Origin: Saxidomus purpurata
Taxonomy: Eukaryota > Mollusca > Bivalvia > Venerida > Veneridae
Length of the DNA: 64,000 nucleotides
Reading direction: 5' to 3'
Assembly: GCA_022818135.1 (NCBI GenBank)
Contig: JAFMSR010000018.1
Span: 39,133,234-39,197,233, forward strand
The first letter of the stretch is position 1. The number at the start of each line of letters is the position of its first letter. Shown in pieces: positions 1 to 12,766 of the stretch. The translations under genes and the position numbers were made by a program. The notes below the pieces were generated by a model that was not told the origin of the DNA, searched no databases, and saw only the letters and a program-made list of their open reading frames with translations.

Positions 1-960
1 CCAAATTTGTTCTGTAATTTGAGTAAGAATCTTATAGTTTCCCCTATAGGTATATTGTTCTTGGTGGTTAGTCTGGAAGAATATAATCAGATTCATACAG
101 CAAGATGAAGACACCATACAAAAATGTACAGACATCTAAAAATCAGAAAAGCTTAACATGACCTTTATATGCTCTAGTGAGCCAACAAAACAAAATACAT
201 GTCATTATTCATCATGTTCATTAACCTGAAATAAACAATTTATATGTTTGCCATAATTATATCTCAAAGGACATTTAACTCAAATTCCATTATTTTGTGG
301 GTTTACAAATGAACAGTGTTTTAAGCACTCAAAGAAAAAAAATGATTACCTTTCTATTATTCATAACCATCTAGTAATAAAACTGTTTAGTAACATTGTT
401 ATGTTGTTAAATTATTCTACTCCAAAGAACAAAACACTTTTATACAAGTAAGCTTCAGTAAATGCAATGTTCCTTTCCAACTGTTACAGGTAAATAAGAG
501 AGATGAGTAATGTTTGTGTGTACCTCTGTACACTTGGCCAGCTGACACATGACAAACAACATTCAATTAGTACTGTATGGTACACGCCCACTGTATTTAC
601 ATGCTACAGGTAAACATACTGATCATTGAAGCTGAAATAATGTACATGTATAATTGACCTAAAAAAAAGTAAGTAATTTTCTGCAGCAAATCCGCATTCA
701 TGCATACGCAAACTTTCAAAATATGCAAGAAATATGGTATAAAAGATCTAACTACAATGAAATATCAAAACAGTATCTAACCCTTGCAGAGGTAAGTGAG
801 TCTGCCCTAGCAACCATCACACTGTACATCCATGCAGTTTGATCATGATCTGCACTGTTACCAATTCATTAAAAACAAAAATAGAGCATAGCCAGTAAAG
901 CTTGACCAGTCCATTTTACAAAACTAGCTCAGGGTGGATTAAAATGCTTTTCTTTTACTA
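1..960. other. AT-rich noncoding stretch
   Basis: No coding exon, RNA gene or clear repeat is visible on either strand. If the exon at 7402-7489 is the first coding exon of a minus-strand glutaminyl-tRNA synthetase gene, this stretch would be part of its first intron or lie just beyond it; that is inference. I searched for the reverse complement of a HIGH-type synthetase motif and did not find one. Confidence 0.5.
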
Positions 961-968
961 AATTTAGA

Positions 969-1476
<508 letters not shown>

Positions 1477-2127
1477 GTTACAAAACTAGCTCAGGGTAAA
1501 GGATTAAAATGCTTTTCTAATTACTATAAGGGTAGGCATCTTCAAGGACAAAGGGGGGGTTACAATTTCAGACCAGACATTGGGGCTGTAGATTCCTTGT
1601 TTACAAATGAACTTTAAATGTGGCTTCAGTTAGCTTGTGGTAATAAACTGAACTACGAAAATGGGAGTCTTCTTAATTAAAAAGCTTTCTTAATTAAAAA
1701 GCTTCAAGGATGCAGATCTAATTATAATAAAATATCTTGTTTCCGTACATTATTTTAATATGTTTTTCCTTTGAACATGCAACACAGGATAGGTTCTGAA
1801 ATTAATGAAATGTGCAACTTTATCTTTCTTAATGAAACAAAAATTCAAAAGTTGGCAAAATGCAGTTTATCTAACAGAAAGTAGTGATGGCGCTCATTTT
1901 TTGACAACTTTCTATAACATTTTGATTATTAATTCGCATTCAAAACATTTGAATATTCCATAGTATTAAATTATGCAAATTTGTGCATGAATTACCATTG
2001 ATTCTTTAAAGTAAACAAGAGAGTAGACAGGCTTATATGCTGCTAACCTGAGTCAACAGAAAATACAGATCTACAACAGTGTAATCTGGTATGTCTACAT
2101 TGAATAGACATGAAATGCATATTTGGT

Positions 2128-2296
2128 GGGGGGGGGGGGGGAGTTTGGGGGGTTTATGGTCAGTTAGGCAATGATCAGCTAAAGTTGGCAAGTTTGGAGA
2201 AAAAGTCTCCATGAATTTTTTTTTGGGGGGGGGGGGGGGGGGGGGGGGTTTTTTTGTTTTTTTTGGTGGGGGGGGGGGGGGGGGGGGTTGGTGGGG

Positions 2297-2380
<84 letters not shown>

Positions 2381-2720
2381 AATATAAAAAAAAAAAAAAA
2401 AGGTTTTTGTTGGGACCCCCCTTTTTTTTTTTTTTTTTTTAAATAAAACAAAACTTTGACAGTTAAGTAGTCAAACTTCTCCCTGTATTTCAGGCAACAA
2501 GTGGACAAGAAGAAAGTTTAAGTAAGTTTCGAAAAAAAAAAAAAAGGTGGGTGGAAACAAGATTCAACTCAAGATACTGGACGGTAGCAAAAGGGATGGA
2601 CGAGGGGGGGGGGGGGGGGGGGAAAACAACCAAATTTTGAGTCATTTTGGGCTGCCATTGAAAAAAAAAAACAAGAGGGGGGGACTTTTTTTTGTTTAAA
2701 GGGGGGGGGATGGTGTAAAA
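2128..2720 (+). repeat. G/T/A low-complexity block with almost no C
   Basis: Long runs of G, T and A alternate from 2128 to about 2720. Between about 2221 and 2415 there is essentially no C. Similar blocks at 5425-5520, 7744-7885 and 19343-19640 share the composition. Where a sister repeat unit exists (5480-5540 against 5380-5405) the sequence reads like a degraded version of normal sequence, which suggests a consensus error. Confidence 0.75.
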
Positions 2721-2953
2721 AAGCATTCAAAGATTCAAAGCAATATCCAAAGGGTTAAGGCAATAAGTGGATTTTACTCATCAAGATTTTCTAAAGGGGA
2801 TCACCTGAGGAGTTATGTACTTTGTCATTAGGCGGGTACTGGTAGTTCAAAGCAATTCAATTATAAAGTGAGGTCGAAAAACTTAACCAACTTAATACAT
2901 TTTCTAGAAAAAGGGCCATAATTCTGTAATATGCAATGCTGAATAGTTCAACA

Positions 2954-2971
2954 TACAGTCAAACCTGTGAA

Positions 2972-3027
<56 letters not shown>

Positions 3028-3235
3028 GGGGGGGGGGGGGGGGGGGGGGGCTCCCCTTTTCATAGAAAAGCACTAAAAACCACTGTTTGGAAGCTACAAA
3101 TATGGTCTTTATTTGCAGGTGGTCTTTAGTCAGGTGGTTCTACTACAGATAAATAGTACACTGTGATCTTCATGCTGATCTTTATTCTGAGGTGGTCTTT
3201 ATTCTGAGGTGGTCTTTAACACAGGTTTGACTGTA
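2954..3235. mobile_element. MITE with CAGTCAAACCTGTG terminal inverted repeats
   Basis: The ends are perfect 15-bp inverted repeats (ACAGTCAAACCTGTG at the left, CACAGGTTTGACTGT at the right) flanked by TA. The inside has repeated 'ggtggtcttta' and 'tttatttgcaggtgg' phrases. A sister copy with the same ends and inside lies at 37727-37902. TA duplication and CAGT ends are typical of Tc1/mariner-derived MITEs (family assignment is inference). A poly(G) run at about 2975-3050 interrupts the left end and is absent from the sister copy. No coding capacity. Confidence 0.75.
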
Positions 3236-4130
3236 TTCAACAACAAATGAAAGTCATTGATTTGATAATCTGAGACAAGTGTCAATTTAATACAAGTTCT
3301 CAAATATCTTAACCTGTCAATGATGATAAAGATTTACTTAAATTACAGTCTCATCTAACTCTATGTATACATGTAAGCTTCCAGCTGTTTCCTTTAACTT
3401 ATTATAATATTACAACAGATCAAAGAGGTGTGATTGAACATCTATGAATGAGATGTGAATGGTTGTTGCTACCTGTATTTCAGTAATTAGATCTTGATCT
3501 TATAAATTTTCAATAATATTTTCTTTCAGAAATGTTTCTCGAGTTCAATTTAATATTGTTGAATGTTTTCTCCTTGCCAATTTATCTGTTTTAATTTATC
3601 CATCAAAACACCTAACCTGAATCAATATCCCCAACAAGTTTGGAAAACTTTATTTATCCCAAACAAGTTTGGAAAACTTTATATAAATTCAACTTCTAAT
3701 CGCAGTTGACATTTGACCTATTGACTCAAAATCAATAGGGGTCATTAACCTTTCATAAGCAACAGTCCCAGCAAGTTTGAAGACAATAGGTCAGTAGGTC
3801 ATAGCATTGTTGAGTACTTATGCAGAAATGGTTTTTCAAATGCAACCTCACTGTGACATTGACCCAAAATTCAACAGTGATCATCTAGTATGTTCTCAGA
3901 AAGTCCTAGACTGTAGGTCAAAGCACTGTATAGTTACTGAGCAGGAACTATTTTTTACTGTGACCTTGACCTTTGACCCACTGACCTCAAAATCTATTGT
4001 CTGTAACCAAAGTGCCTTCATAGTTTGAGACATATGGGTCAAAGCCGTCTCCATTTATTGAGCGAAAACCAAAGTTCTACTCACTGAGCAACCAATATAC
4101 CCTCCACTTCTTCAAAGGGTAAATTATAAA
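3236..4130. repeat. noncoding with a TGACCTTTGACC-rich dispersed repeat
   Basis: A 25-bp phrase containing 'caagtttggaaaactttat' occurs twice between about 3635 and 3685. From about 3700 to 4030 the sequence has the style of a common dispersed repeat, with several TGACC half-sites ('tgacctattgac', 'tgaccttgacctttgaccca'). A 73-codon open frame at 3807-4028 falls wholly inside this repeat and is not a gene. Confidence 0.5.
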
Positions 4131-4461
4131 ACAAGGCCTTCAACTAAATGACTGGGTATACTAGAAAAATTATTGCATTTGTTCATTGCTCCAAGCTTGA
4201 AGGAAACCTGTCAAAAAATTTAGACAATTTTCTCAAGCTATCTGAAACCTTATCAAAGGTCTCACAATTAACAGCCTGTCTCTTTCATTGTTAATTGCTG
4301 TTTCAAGCAAAGTGATGTATGCACATCTGCAGTGTTAGCTCTGGCAGTAGCCAATGATGAAATTAGCTACAACAAGTACAATTGGCACAAAAACACTGAA
4401 TTGGCTACACTCTAACAGTACTAAATGTCTTTTCAGTGCTATCTAAACAGTGTAATATAAA

Positions 4462-4494
4462 AACAAGAGTCCCAGAAGGGCCAATATCGCTCTA
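4462..4494 (-). repeat. fragment of the AGCTCACCTG repeat end
   Basis: This short piece is the reverse complement, with a few changes, of the right end of the repeat at 42174-42890 ('gcgatatagggccatcttgg' side). It is a degraded terminal fragment of that family, in opposite orientation. Confidence 0.5.
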
Positions 4495-4727
4495 CTGTTT
4501 TGAGAAAGTTTTGTGAAAATCTATTGGAAAATGTGACCTACTATAAAAATTCGACCTATTACCTGTTATCAGCACAGGCTGTCCCAGTCTCTGTACAGAT
4601 CATCGACAGCTTGCTGGCAACCTTACTGAGCAAGTTTTGTAAAAATCCATTGGAAAATGTGACATGCAGTTTTTTAACAGTGCCAGTAGAGCTAACAAGA
4701 GCTGTCTCATGACAGCACGCTCGACTA

Positions 4728-6176
4728 TTCGAAAGCTTGTTGGTAAAATGTTTTTTTTGTCTAAGAACAGGTGTTTTGTGTAATTGTCTATAAGAATTAA
4801 GGTCAAAGATATGAAACTTGTTCAAAGACCAATGTAAATGTACATTACATGCAAAGCCTTACTCTGGATTCTGTAAGCCAACTGGGGGGGAGAAGGGGGG
4901 GGGGGATAATTTCAAAGAAATACATGACCTTGTATATTTGATCATGAATAACTTTGTAACGTTTCAAAACTGATATGTTTAAAATTAAAAAAGCATGACC
5001 GCTGCATGCTGCATAATTATTCTATGACATTTCAAAAGTAAGCCATTTCGAGTATTTCTAATAATAGTCTGGTAAAAACTGTGACAAAATTCTAAAAAAA
5101 ACATTGGTGAAGATGTTGATAGTAAACATTCATTTTAAGTTTCAAGTCAATATGTTTGATAGTATTCAAGATATTTGACTTCATAAAAATCTTTAACTAA
5201 AATTCTAAGTTAAAAAGGGGCATAAATCTAACAAAAATCAAAACAGATGGGGATTGTTTCTTCAGGTGAAGATGTTGATGGTGGACACAATTTGAGTTTC
5301 AAGTCAATACCTTTGAAAGTATTCAAAATATTTGCCTTTATAAAATCTTTTACCAAAAATTCTAAGTTAAAAAGGGGCATAAATCTGTCAAAAATCAAAA
5401 CAGAGTTATCCAGGTATGATGGGAGAAAAAATTTTTTTTTTTAATTTATATTTTTTTTTTTTTTTTTTATTTTTTTTTTTTTTTAAAAAAATAAAAAAAA
5501 ATTTTTTAAAAAAGGGGGATAATTTTTTAAAAAATAAAACAGAGTTATGGGGATTGTTTCCTCATGTGTAAATGTTGATGGTAATCATATGGGGGGGGGG
5601 GGCAGTTTGAGTTTCAAGTCAATACCTTTGATAGTATTCAAAATATTTGCCTTTATAAAATCTTTAAAAGGGGCTACTCAAAAAGGATTTTCTTTTAAGT
5701 TAAAAAGGGGCATAAATCTGTAAAATATCAAAACAGAGTTACAGGGGATTGTTTCCTCATGTGTAAATGTTGATGGTAAACAGCCCAACCCTTACAAATT
5801 TAAAATACAATAAGGGGGGGGGATCTCCAAAAAAAAAAAAAAAATGTGGGGGGTTTTTTTTTCTGGTGAACATGTTGATGGTAGACACATACTTTGAGTT
5901 TCAAGTCAATACCTTTGATAGTATTCAAAATATTTGACTTTATGAAAAAAATTAACCAAAATCTAAGTTAAAAAGGGGCATAAATCTGTCAAAAATCAAA
6001 ACAGAGTTATGGGGATTGTTTCCTCATGTGTAGATGTTGATGGTAAACATATAGTTTGAGTTTCAAGTCAATACCTTTGATAGTATTCAAGATATTTGAC
6101 TTTATGAAAAACATTAACCAATGCAGATGCCGACGCTGGGGCATGCGCAATAGCCTCCTTATTCTTCGAATAGTCA
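4728..6176. mobile_element. TIR-flanked element with internal tandem repeats
   Basis: The ends are inverted: GCTCGACTATTCGAA at 4728-4742 and a near-complement TTCGAATAGTCAAGC at about 6161-6176. Inside are about five units of roughly 145-170 bp (starting near 5102, 5247, 5548, 5740 and 6003), each with 'ttgatggtaaaca', 'gagtttcaagtcaatacctt' and 'aaaaaggggcataaatctgt'. Units three and four are disturbed by poly(T)/poly(G) stretches. A 65-codon frame at 5247-5444 is a repeat frame. No transposase is present, so this would be a non-autonomous element. Confidence 0.6.
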
Positions 6177-6525
6177 AGCTAAAAATGACTCAAAGAAAAC
6201 CTGGGCCAGTGCTAACCCTGTATCTGTAACTAAAATGTTACTGCTGTCTGAATTGTTTCCCTGTTTTAAGGATACAATTAAATTTGTATACAAAAATTGA
6301 TTAAAGGCTTAAGCAAACTTGAATCTTATCATTTTACATTTTTTTGCACATTTATGTCCATTGATTTCAAGATTATAACACCATTTTGTACAGGTATTGG
6401 CAAAAGCATTCAGTCAATTTTAACAGTTCTGAGAAAATATGTGGACTTGTTAATTAAATCTTTCTCTAAAATTGTGTAAAATCTGCTGGAAGTCTTAAAA
6501 CTGTATTTCTGATAATAACAACAAC

Positions 6526-7145
6526 AGCATGCTGGACTATTTGAATCACTTGGATAGTACATTTTAAACCTTTTTATCAGAAAGGCTTAAAATTGTTAAA
6601 ATCAAAGTCATAATTTATAACTCTATCATCATTTCTTGATATATAGTCTGACATCCGTCCACACTTTCTTTTAGTTTCAAATGAATTCAACAGGTGTTTA
6701 CTGAAATATTTATAAAATATGCATGCATGCATGAAAAAATTTAACAAAATTTTCAAAGTTGAAAAATTTCATTGCATTAATCTCAGTCAAGAGCTACAAT
6801 GTATGTTTATAATACTTGAATGTTTGACAGCCCTGAATGCTTCACACTGAAGTTTCAAAACAATCCAATCATATATTACTGAGATATGAGGCTGAAAGTA
6901 GCTTGCATGCAAATATTTTACCAAAATTTCAAAGTTCAACAAGGGCCATAATCTGCATTAAATACAGTCAAGAGTTATCTTACTTGTTTGTTTGATACTC
7001 CTGAACAGTTAAGTAGAGTTTTAAAGCAATCACATCAATAGTTACCAAGATATGTCCATGATAGTAGCTTGCATGCAAAACTATAACCAAATATGCAATG
7101 TTGTCACAAGGCCTGACCCTATTCTCCCAATAGTTGAGCTACAGT
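6526..7145. repeat. two-unit tandem repeat of about 180 bp
   Basis: Two related units (about 6650-6905 and 6905-7090) share 'tagcttgcatgcaaa', 'tcaaagtt(g/c)aa' and 'cagtcaagagctac/gttat' phrases. The flanks 'gctggactatttgaa' (about 6530) and 'ctcccaatagttgagct' (about 7123) are weakly inverted, resembling the layout of the element at 4728-6176. It is probably a relative of that family, more decayed. Confidence 0.45.
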
Positions 7146-7401
7146 AAAATGAGTTGGCAGCGCTCATATACAAACCATTATGGTACAAAGTTTTGAATTT
7201 GATGAAAGATTCTGAAGTCAAATATTATTCTTAATAACTTAAATGAAGACTGGATACAAAATTTGGTCTCTTGAGTGTTCACAAGGTACACTTTATGCAG
7301 ACAGGACACTGACATATAGTGATCACAATAGCTCCATTGAGCACTTGGGTGCTCAGGTAAGCTGAAAAGTCCTTATGTTTACGGTAGAAAGATTTACATA
7401 C

Positions 7402-7489
7402 TTTCCAAATACTCCTTTGCCTTGCTTTGTCCGAGACCAGTATAGCTAATGAGCTTCTCAACAGCCTCCAACTTCTGTGTCTGATCCAT
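7402..7489 (-). CDS. first coding exon, glutaminyl-tRNA synthetase-like
   Basis: On the minus strand ATG at 7489 opens a 29-codon frame reading MDQTQKLEAVEKLISYTGLG followed by QSKAKEYLE. It ends in a GTATGT donor at 7401-7396, leaving one base (A) of a split codon. The pattern 'hydrophobic-x-x-x-G-L-x-x-x-K-A-K-E-x-L-(K/E)-N' is how the N-terminal domain of eukaryotic cytosolic glutaminyl-tRNA synthetase begins, and the split codon would fit the usual Asn. That enzyme charges tRNA-Gln in the cytoplasm. A polypyrimidine tract and AG at about 7516-7515 suggest the exon starts at 7514, with a short upstream ATG frame (ATG AAT TGT AAA TGA) before the real start. Later exons were not found in 1-7400, so the gene must have a long first intron or continue to the left. 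The match rests on 29 residues only. Confidence 0.5.
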
Positions 7490-7743
7490 CTTTCATTTAC
7501 AATTCATCTCAAACCTGGATACAACAAAAGCACTATTAGCTTTCTCAGATCTCCTGACTAAGTTTCAAGCAAGGGAAATCACTAGAGCATAAGCAAAGTT
7601 TTGCTATAATTTGATTTAAACTATGTATTGTATGTTGCTATAATTTTTGACAAGCATTTCCTTAAAAATTGTATGCATCCAGTAGAGGTTATTGGATAAT
7701 CTTGTTATGTCAGAAAATGAAAGATTATCTTATCTTATCTTAG

Positions 7744-7885
7744 GGGGGGGGGAAATTTTTTTCGGGGGGGGGACATATTATAAGAAAAAGAGGAGGGGGG
7801 GGATACGATACGGTTGTAAGCATAATCTCTGTTCCGGGTTCCCGCTGGGAGTGGGGGGTGGCAAGGGGGCCAAAAGGAAAAAAAA
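7744..7885 (+). repeat. poly(G)-rich corrupted stretch
   Basis: Short G-runs broken by A and T precede the left end of the repeat copy at 7835-8884. (TCTTA)n-like runs ('gattatcttatctta') sit on either side, at about 7724-7743 and 7932-7950. A further G-run at about 7994-8018 interrupts the repeat itself and is absent from the sister copy at 17604-19958. Confidence 0.6.
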
Positions 7886-8884
7886 ATAAATTCTGGCGCT
7901 AAATTCTTTCAGTTAGTGTCAGAAGGCAATGAAAGATTATCTTATCTTAGCTTACGGAAGAAGGCGGAACTAATTAGACGCTATCTGATAACGGGGGGGG
8001 GGGGGGGGCCCGGGGGGGGATCAAGGGTGTTAATTGATAAACAATCATAAAACGAATATGATAGACCTCGGCGAATTTATAATACGTGTTTGAACACGGA
8101 TTTAATTAGCGTGCTTGGTTGACACGACGCTGTGTATTGTTACTTTGTAATTCACAGATTGCGCTTGGTATCATAACACAATCATGTATACCCGTTAATC
8201 CGATAATCACGTGTCATAACAGACTTATAATCGGCATTGTTTTTTGGGTCGGTAATTAAATTATTGACTTACATGGTGCAACTCAAGGTGCAAATTGTCC
8301 TTGACGTAAATTTTTCTCTACATGAATATATCTTTGGCAATATTCAGCGCCTTCAAAACCTTCAGTATTCGAATACTTATCAATACTTATTTTAAACCAT
8401 TGAACATACTTTTGGACACATTTTGTTTAATTTAAAACTGTTTAAATCGCTAAAATGAAGAAACATTAAGTACGAAAATAAGTTCACGGACATGCAGAGG
8501 TCGCGAAAATATGTGTCAAACGAGGAATGCTAACTGTTACTTTCATTTTTGGGTTCATGTTGCTGCAAAACACGAACAGAAAATTATGATATGCAATCCT
8601 AGAGTACCATAACCATTGAAGCCTCATCCTGGCTCCAGAAAATAAAATTTGACCCTTGAAAATTTACAAAAATGTTTGAAATAAATTTCGCATCATTTAG
8701 ATCTATATACAGTGTTTGCTATCATGCAATCAAATCTTAACTACAAGTGGTATGACCCTCTCTCCTCCAGTGTGTTCTGTAGCCTTTGAAGACTAGTGGC
8801 TCCAACTTTGGAGCCATTGGCGCAAACTTTTTCTGATTGGCGAATTTGTTGGCGCAAACTAAAATTGACCCAGAGGGAACCCTG
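7835..8884 (+). mobile_element. hAT-like non-autonomous element, copy A
   Basis: About 1.05 kb, colinear with copy B at 17604-19958 and related in reverse to copy C at about 15700-17060. It begins GGGTTCCCGCTG (two bases short of copy B) and ends GAGGGAACCCTG, an inverted pair of the form CAGGGTTCCC/GGGAACCCTG. TGTTCC occurs directly outside both ends (7829-7834 and 8885-8890), so a 6-bp target duplication is likely. The CAGGG ends suggest a hAT-type element (inference). No transposase frame. Open frames at 8737-8985 are repeat frames. Confidence 0.65.
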
Positions 8885-8890
8885 TGTTCC

Positions 8891-11580
8891 CAGAAGTTGA
8901 ATGGATATAAAGTATAAATTAACAAATGGACGCAATTATTTATAAAGATAAAAGTACTTGTCTGCAATTTGCATACGGTTTTCATACTATATTTTCATTC
9001 CCCGGAAGCCAATATATTGCCAAACTGGCGGCTAAAACATTTCTAAAAAATATTGCCAAACTGGCGGCCAAAACATTTCTAACGCATTTTTCAATTCAAC
9101 ACGAGTGGGCAGACAGTTTTCGTAATCTTGCCGAACTATATTTAAAACATGTGCACAGTACCGAACCAATTAATTTTGGTAACGGCAAGCCATGAACTGC
9201 GCAAGTTAAAGAAACCGCAGTGCACAGTGTACCACGATGAATCGTTACACCTCTAGCATCCTGTGAAATTGATGTCTGAAGTTGTTCCTCAGTTTTGAGG
9301 AAATGCTTGTCAAAAATTAAGATCAACTTCTATGAAGGTAAGTCTCACTTAATTGTTCAATTTATCACAGACCTATGTATACAAGTGAATTCATTACTCA
9401 TTTATTTTTTGTTTTTTTCACTGAATTTTATTTGTAAAGAAGTTTGCTAAATTTTCTTTAAAATTAACAAGAATAGTTTCTGGATGGACTTCAAATCTCT
9501 GTGCTTTTAACACGTCTCTGTGCAAGTGTAAATAAAGCTACATAAAACTTGAATTGCAAGTTTGTTTTCATCTGCCAATCAATGTCTGAGAAATACAGTG
9601 GTTTCGTCAAACTGACAAATCATCAAACTTAATTTGTATAGTAGGTGCGAAACGGGTTCATCAAGAATTCAAACATAGTATATCATATTGTATATACTAT
9701 ATAATATAACAATAGAATTTCACACATAGTAAAAGGTTATACAGATCTCAAATAATTACTCAAAGTACAAACAGAATTTTGTGAATTTAATATGGTGAAA
9801 GATGCGAATATCTACAAGTAATTACTTTAAAAAATAACATACAACTGTAATTTGCTTGTTTGACAATAAAAAATTAATTTCATACAATAAAATCAGTTTT
9901 ACGAAACACTGAACACAAAGATAAGTTAGATGAAACAATATTTTGACAAAATGACTACCATCCCTTTCAGACATACAAGTAACATAAAATGGCTATGTAT
10001 GTGTGTGAAAGTTGCTGAACAGTTCCCTCCAAATCTGATTTGGAGTGATAAATGTTTTAAGAAATTTCTTATCGGTCGCACTTTTGTGTTACTTTTGCTT
10101 TTCAGTTTTTTATAAATAACTTCTTATGGCAGCTTTTAGACTTCAAGTCAAGATCAGCAGCTTTCAAACAATTCTTAAATTTCAAACAATTTTTAAATGT
10201 TTTGATACTTTTTAAAATGTATTTTGTCTCCAAGTCATAATGCATGATGTACGGTCTTTTAACTTAGTATCTTAAATAATCATTTAAAATTAATCATTTA
10301 GCTTAACAAAATGTGATAATGTAATGTAATATAATAATAATGTGATAAAGTATGTTATTTACTAGCTATTATTTACTAAGATTTTAATTATTCAAATATG
10401 TGATAATATGCGAAAATTGCATGAATTGTTATTTATTGTTGTTATCAAGTCGGTCAAAAGCTATACATAGCTAATGTTTATTTATGTTAATGTAACATGC
10501 GACAGAAAATAAACTTTGTATTTGTATTTTGTAAACTAGATATCCCTCAGACTCTGATTTAGCACAATCAAAATTCAACAATTTAATTTCACAATCATTC
10601 AGACTTAAAAATTAAATCCATTGCTATGTGTTACACTTACATTTGAAAGAAAAACGTCCAAACCAGATCAGTTATGTCTGGTCAAAGAATAGTTTATTAT
10701 AATCTGTGACAAACAGTCACCTCAGCCTCAGCTTTTTCCAAATCTTACAATACAAGCAAAAAATTAAAGTAAACTGCCCAAGAATTAACATTTCAGCCCA
10801 AAACACATGATTCAAACACACATGAAATATTTAACAATTAAAAAAACATACTAACTTAATTTACACATCATGTGCCAGTGATTACAAAAAGACTTCTAAA
10901 CATGAATCATTTTACCATTGTGAAAGTCATGGGTGGGGTACCCTGCAGCCGGACGAAGTAGCAGCTTTTAATGATTCGAAGACTGACAATAAAAATTATA
11001 CAATGGCTTGTTGAGAGTGTTTCAGTCTTACACTAATTTTCTAAAATCCAATTTTAGAAAGCTTTCCAATGCAAATAATCAAACTTTATTTGGAATATTT
11101 TTGTTGATTATCCACCAAAGAATATCAGCACGACTGCGCATGCGTCATAATTTTGACAGACGGCGCGAGTTTTAGGAATGAATCATTGCAGGAATCTAAT
11201 CTGCGGTCCTACACGAGCCGGCAAATGTATTATATTTTTAATTACAATTACCAGGTTCTTCAGTTAACTAAAGATCATCAACAGCACAACCTATCGGACA
11301 AAAAATTCAAGTGGCTAGGATATGTGGGCTTATATAACTGTAGTCTAGATCTATTACCCATTTCTTATTCTCAGAGTTTCTCATATTCTCGTGGCTTAAC
11401 CTTTGACTTGTGAAAATTTGCGATATTCAGTGATTTGTAGTAACACATGAAATTTTCTGGGCTATAACTGTTAACTGATGTATGCAGTGAAATATAGTCG
11501 ACAGTTAGATCTGTTTAAAATTGCCATTTCTCTGAATAAAATTACAGCTATGTACAGATCTATGCCAGTAAAACTTCAAA
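8891..11580. other. AT-rich intergenic stretch
   Basis: No convincing exon. A 31-bp phrase containing 'attgccaaactggcggc' is tandemly duplicated at about 9018-9048 and 9051-9081. A strong splice-donor-like site (GAAG|GTAAGTC) lies at about 9338, but the sequence before it has only very short open frames, so a noncoding first exon is possible but unproven. An NRF1-like TGCGCATGCG palindrome is at about 11133-11143, followed by an unrecognised 86-codon frame at 11153-11413, which I do not call a gene. Confidence 0.4.
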
Positions 11581-11600
11581 AGGTAAATGATAAGTGGTAA

Positions 11601-11651
11601 CTTGGCACAGGAACGTAGAATCAACGTTTTATTCTACGTCCCTGCTTGGCA
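11601..11651. mobile_element. 37-bp hairpin with 7-bp target duplication
   Basis: CTTGGCA occurs at 11601-11607 and again at 11645-11651. Between them is a 37-bp near-palindrome that starts CAGGAACGTAGAAT, has a short loop, and ends ATTCTACGTCCCTG. The CAGG ends and 7-8 bp duplication fit a tiny hAT-type insertion or a deletion remnant of one. Its small size makes the boundaries unusually clear. Confidence 0.6.
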
Positions 11652-12326
11652 CTGAACAGAACTTTGTAATTCTGCATTCACACTGCGAACGGCTTTAGCA
11701 GCTAAATTTGCATTGCTTATTTGGAGGGTTTGTTCAGTTGTGTACAAAAAGAAATTTTCTAACAGGTTGCAGACATTAGGTGTCCTTAAATCTATGAGAA
11801 TATAAGAAAACAGGCTAATTCAATTTCGAACGTAGAAATGTAAACGGTAAATACAAAATTGACAACCAATATTTATTTATTGTTGGATAGTATTAACAAA
11901 ACTTGACCACTGGCTGCTTGAAGGACAGACTACAGGTCGGACGGAGTTGCTTTATAATTTTTAGGGGTTAAATTTGTCCCACAGAGCTGATGCACTCGGG
12001 AGAAAAGGGGTTATTTCAGAAGATCTATATATGAAATTCAGGGGAAACAATACAATAAATTTTATTTTGAGTCGGTAAGAGGTACAAACAAATCAACGTA
12101 AGCTCTCCAGGGGCTTTTACCACCGACTATTAACAATTTATACATTTGTCTAATAAATAAATGGGACCGAAGGAAGAAACTACACATACGATAAAGGCAA
12201 ACCAATTTTGTACTCTGTTACTCAATGTAACTAGACGGGGGGAATCGTTTGAACATATCCAATTGAACGCCAATAGACCATTCCAGCGTATGTTTAGTTG
12301 ATACTAATTTATTTTAGCTCGATGGT

Positions 12327-12370
12327 GAATAAACCTTGTATAGCTTCAATTATAGGGTATGTCCCTTTAA
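12327..12370 (-). repeat. isolated end of the TTAA element family
   Basis: The sequence 'cttcaattatagggtatgtccctttaa' is the inverted counterpart of the left end of the element at 12397-12766, only 26 bp away. The two form a hairpin of about 28 bp per arm across 12343-12424. It is probably a remnant of a second, opposite copy. Confidence 0.6.
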
Positions 12371-12396
12371 AGATTGAAATTCGCTGCCTAATGATT

Positions 12397-12766
12397 TTAA
12401 AGGGACATACCCTATAACTGAAGTCGAGGTAAATAACCTCCAAAACATAAAAAATAGAATCTTTGGAAGTATTATAACTTAACCTAAAAGTTTCAGCTAT
12501 GAATTCCCAGTCTTTATCGATAAAATCAGCGGTTTAAAATATACTGCAGTACCATAAACCATTCAATAACCTTTGTAGAGTTTTTGTTGTACAATGGATG
12601 CGATTTATTACAGAATGACTCTATATTGATTAATTGTGGTAAAATGAGGCATTTTTCGCGATAGGTTCTTCTTTGAAACTGAATTCATTTGTCATTTTAC
12701 GTTCATTGAACACATAAACTATGTTTCAAGAATATAATCTGCTAGATGTAGGGAGTGCCTCTTTAA
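12397..12766 (+). mobile_element. TTAA-flanked MITE-like repeat, copy 1
   Basis: A 370-bp unit with similar inverted ends (left TTAAAGGGACATACCCTATA; right the complement of TTAAAGAGGCACTCCCTACA), both carrying TTAA. The same unit lies in opposite orientation at 48862-49239. Shared internal landmarks include 'atactgcagtaccataaacc', 'gatgcgatttattacag' and 'tggtaaaatgaggca'. TTAA targets suggest a piggyBac- or Kolobok-type mobiliser (inference). No reading frame of note. Confidence 0.7.

Noticed and set aside
11153..11413. 86-codon frame after an NRF1-like palindrome
   Set aside because: No recognisable protein, no Kozak or splice support; the palindrome alone is not enough to call a gene.
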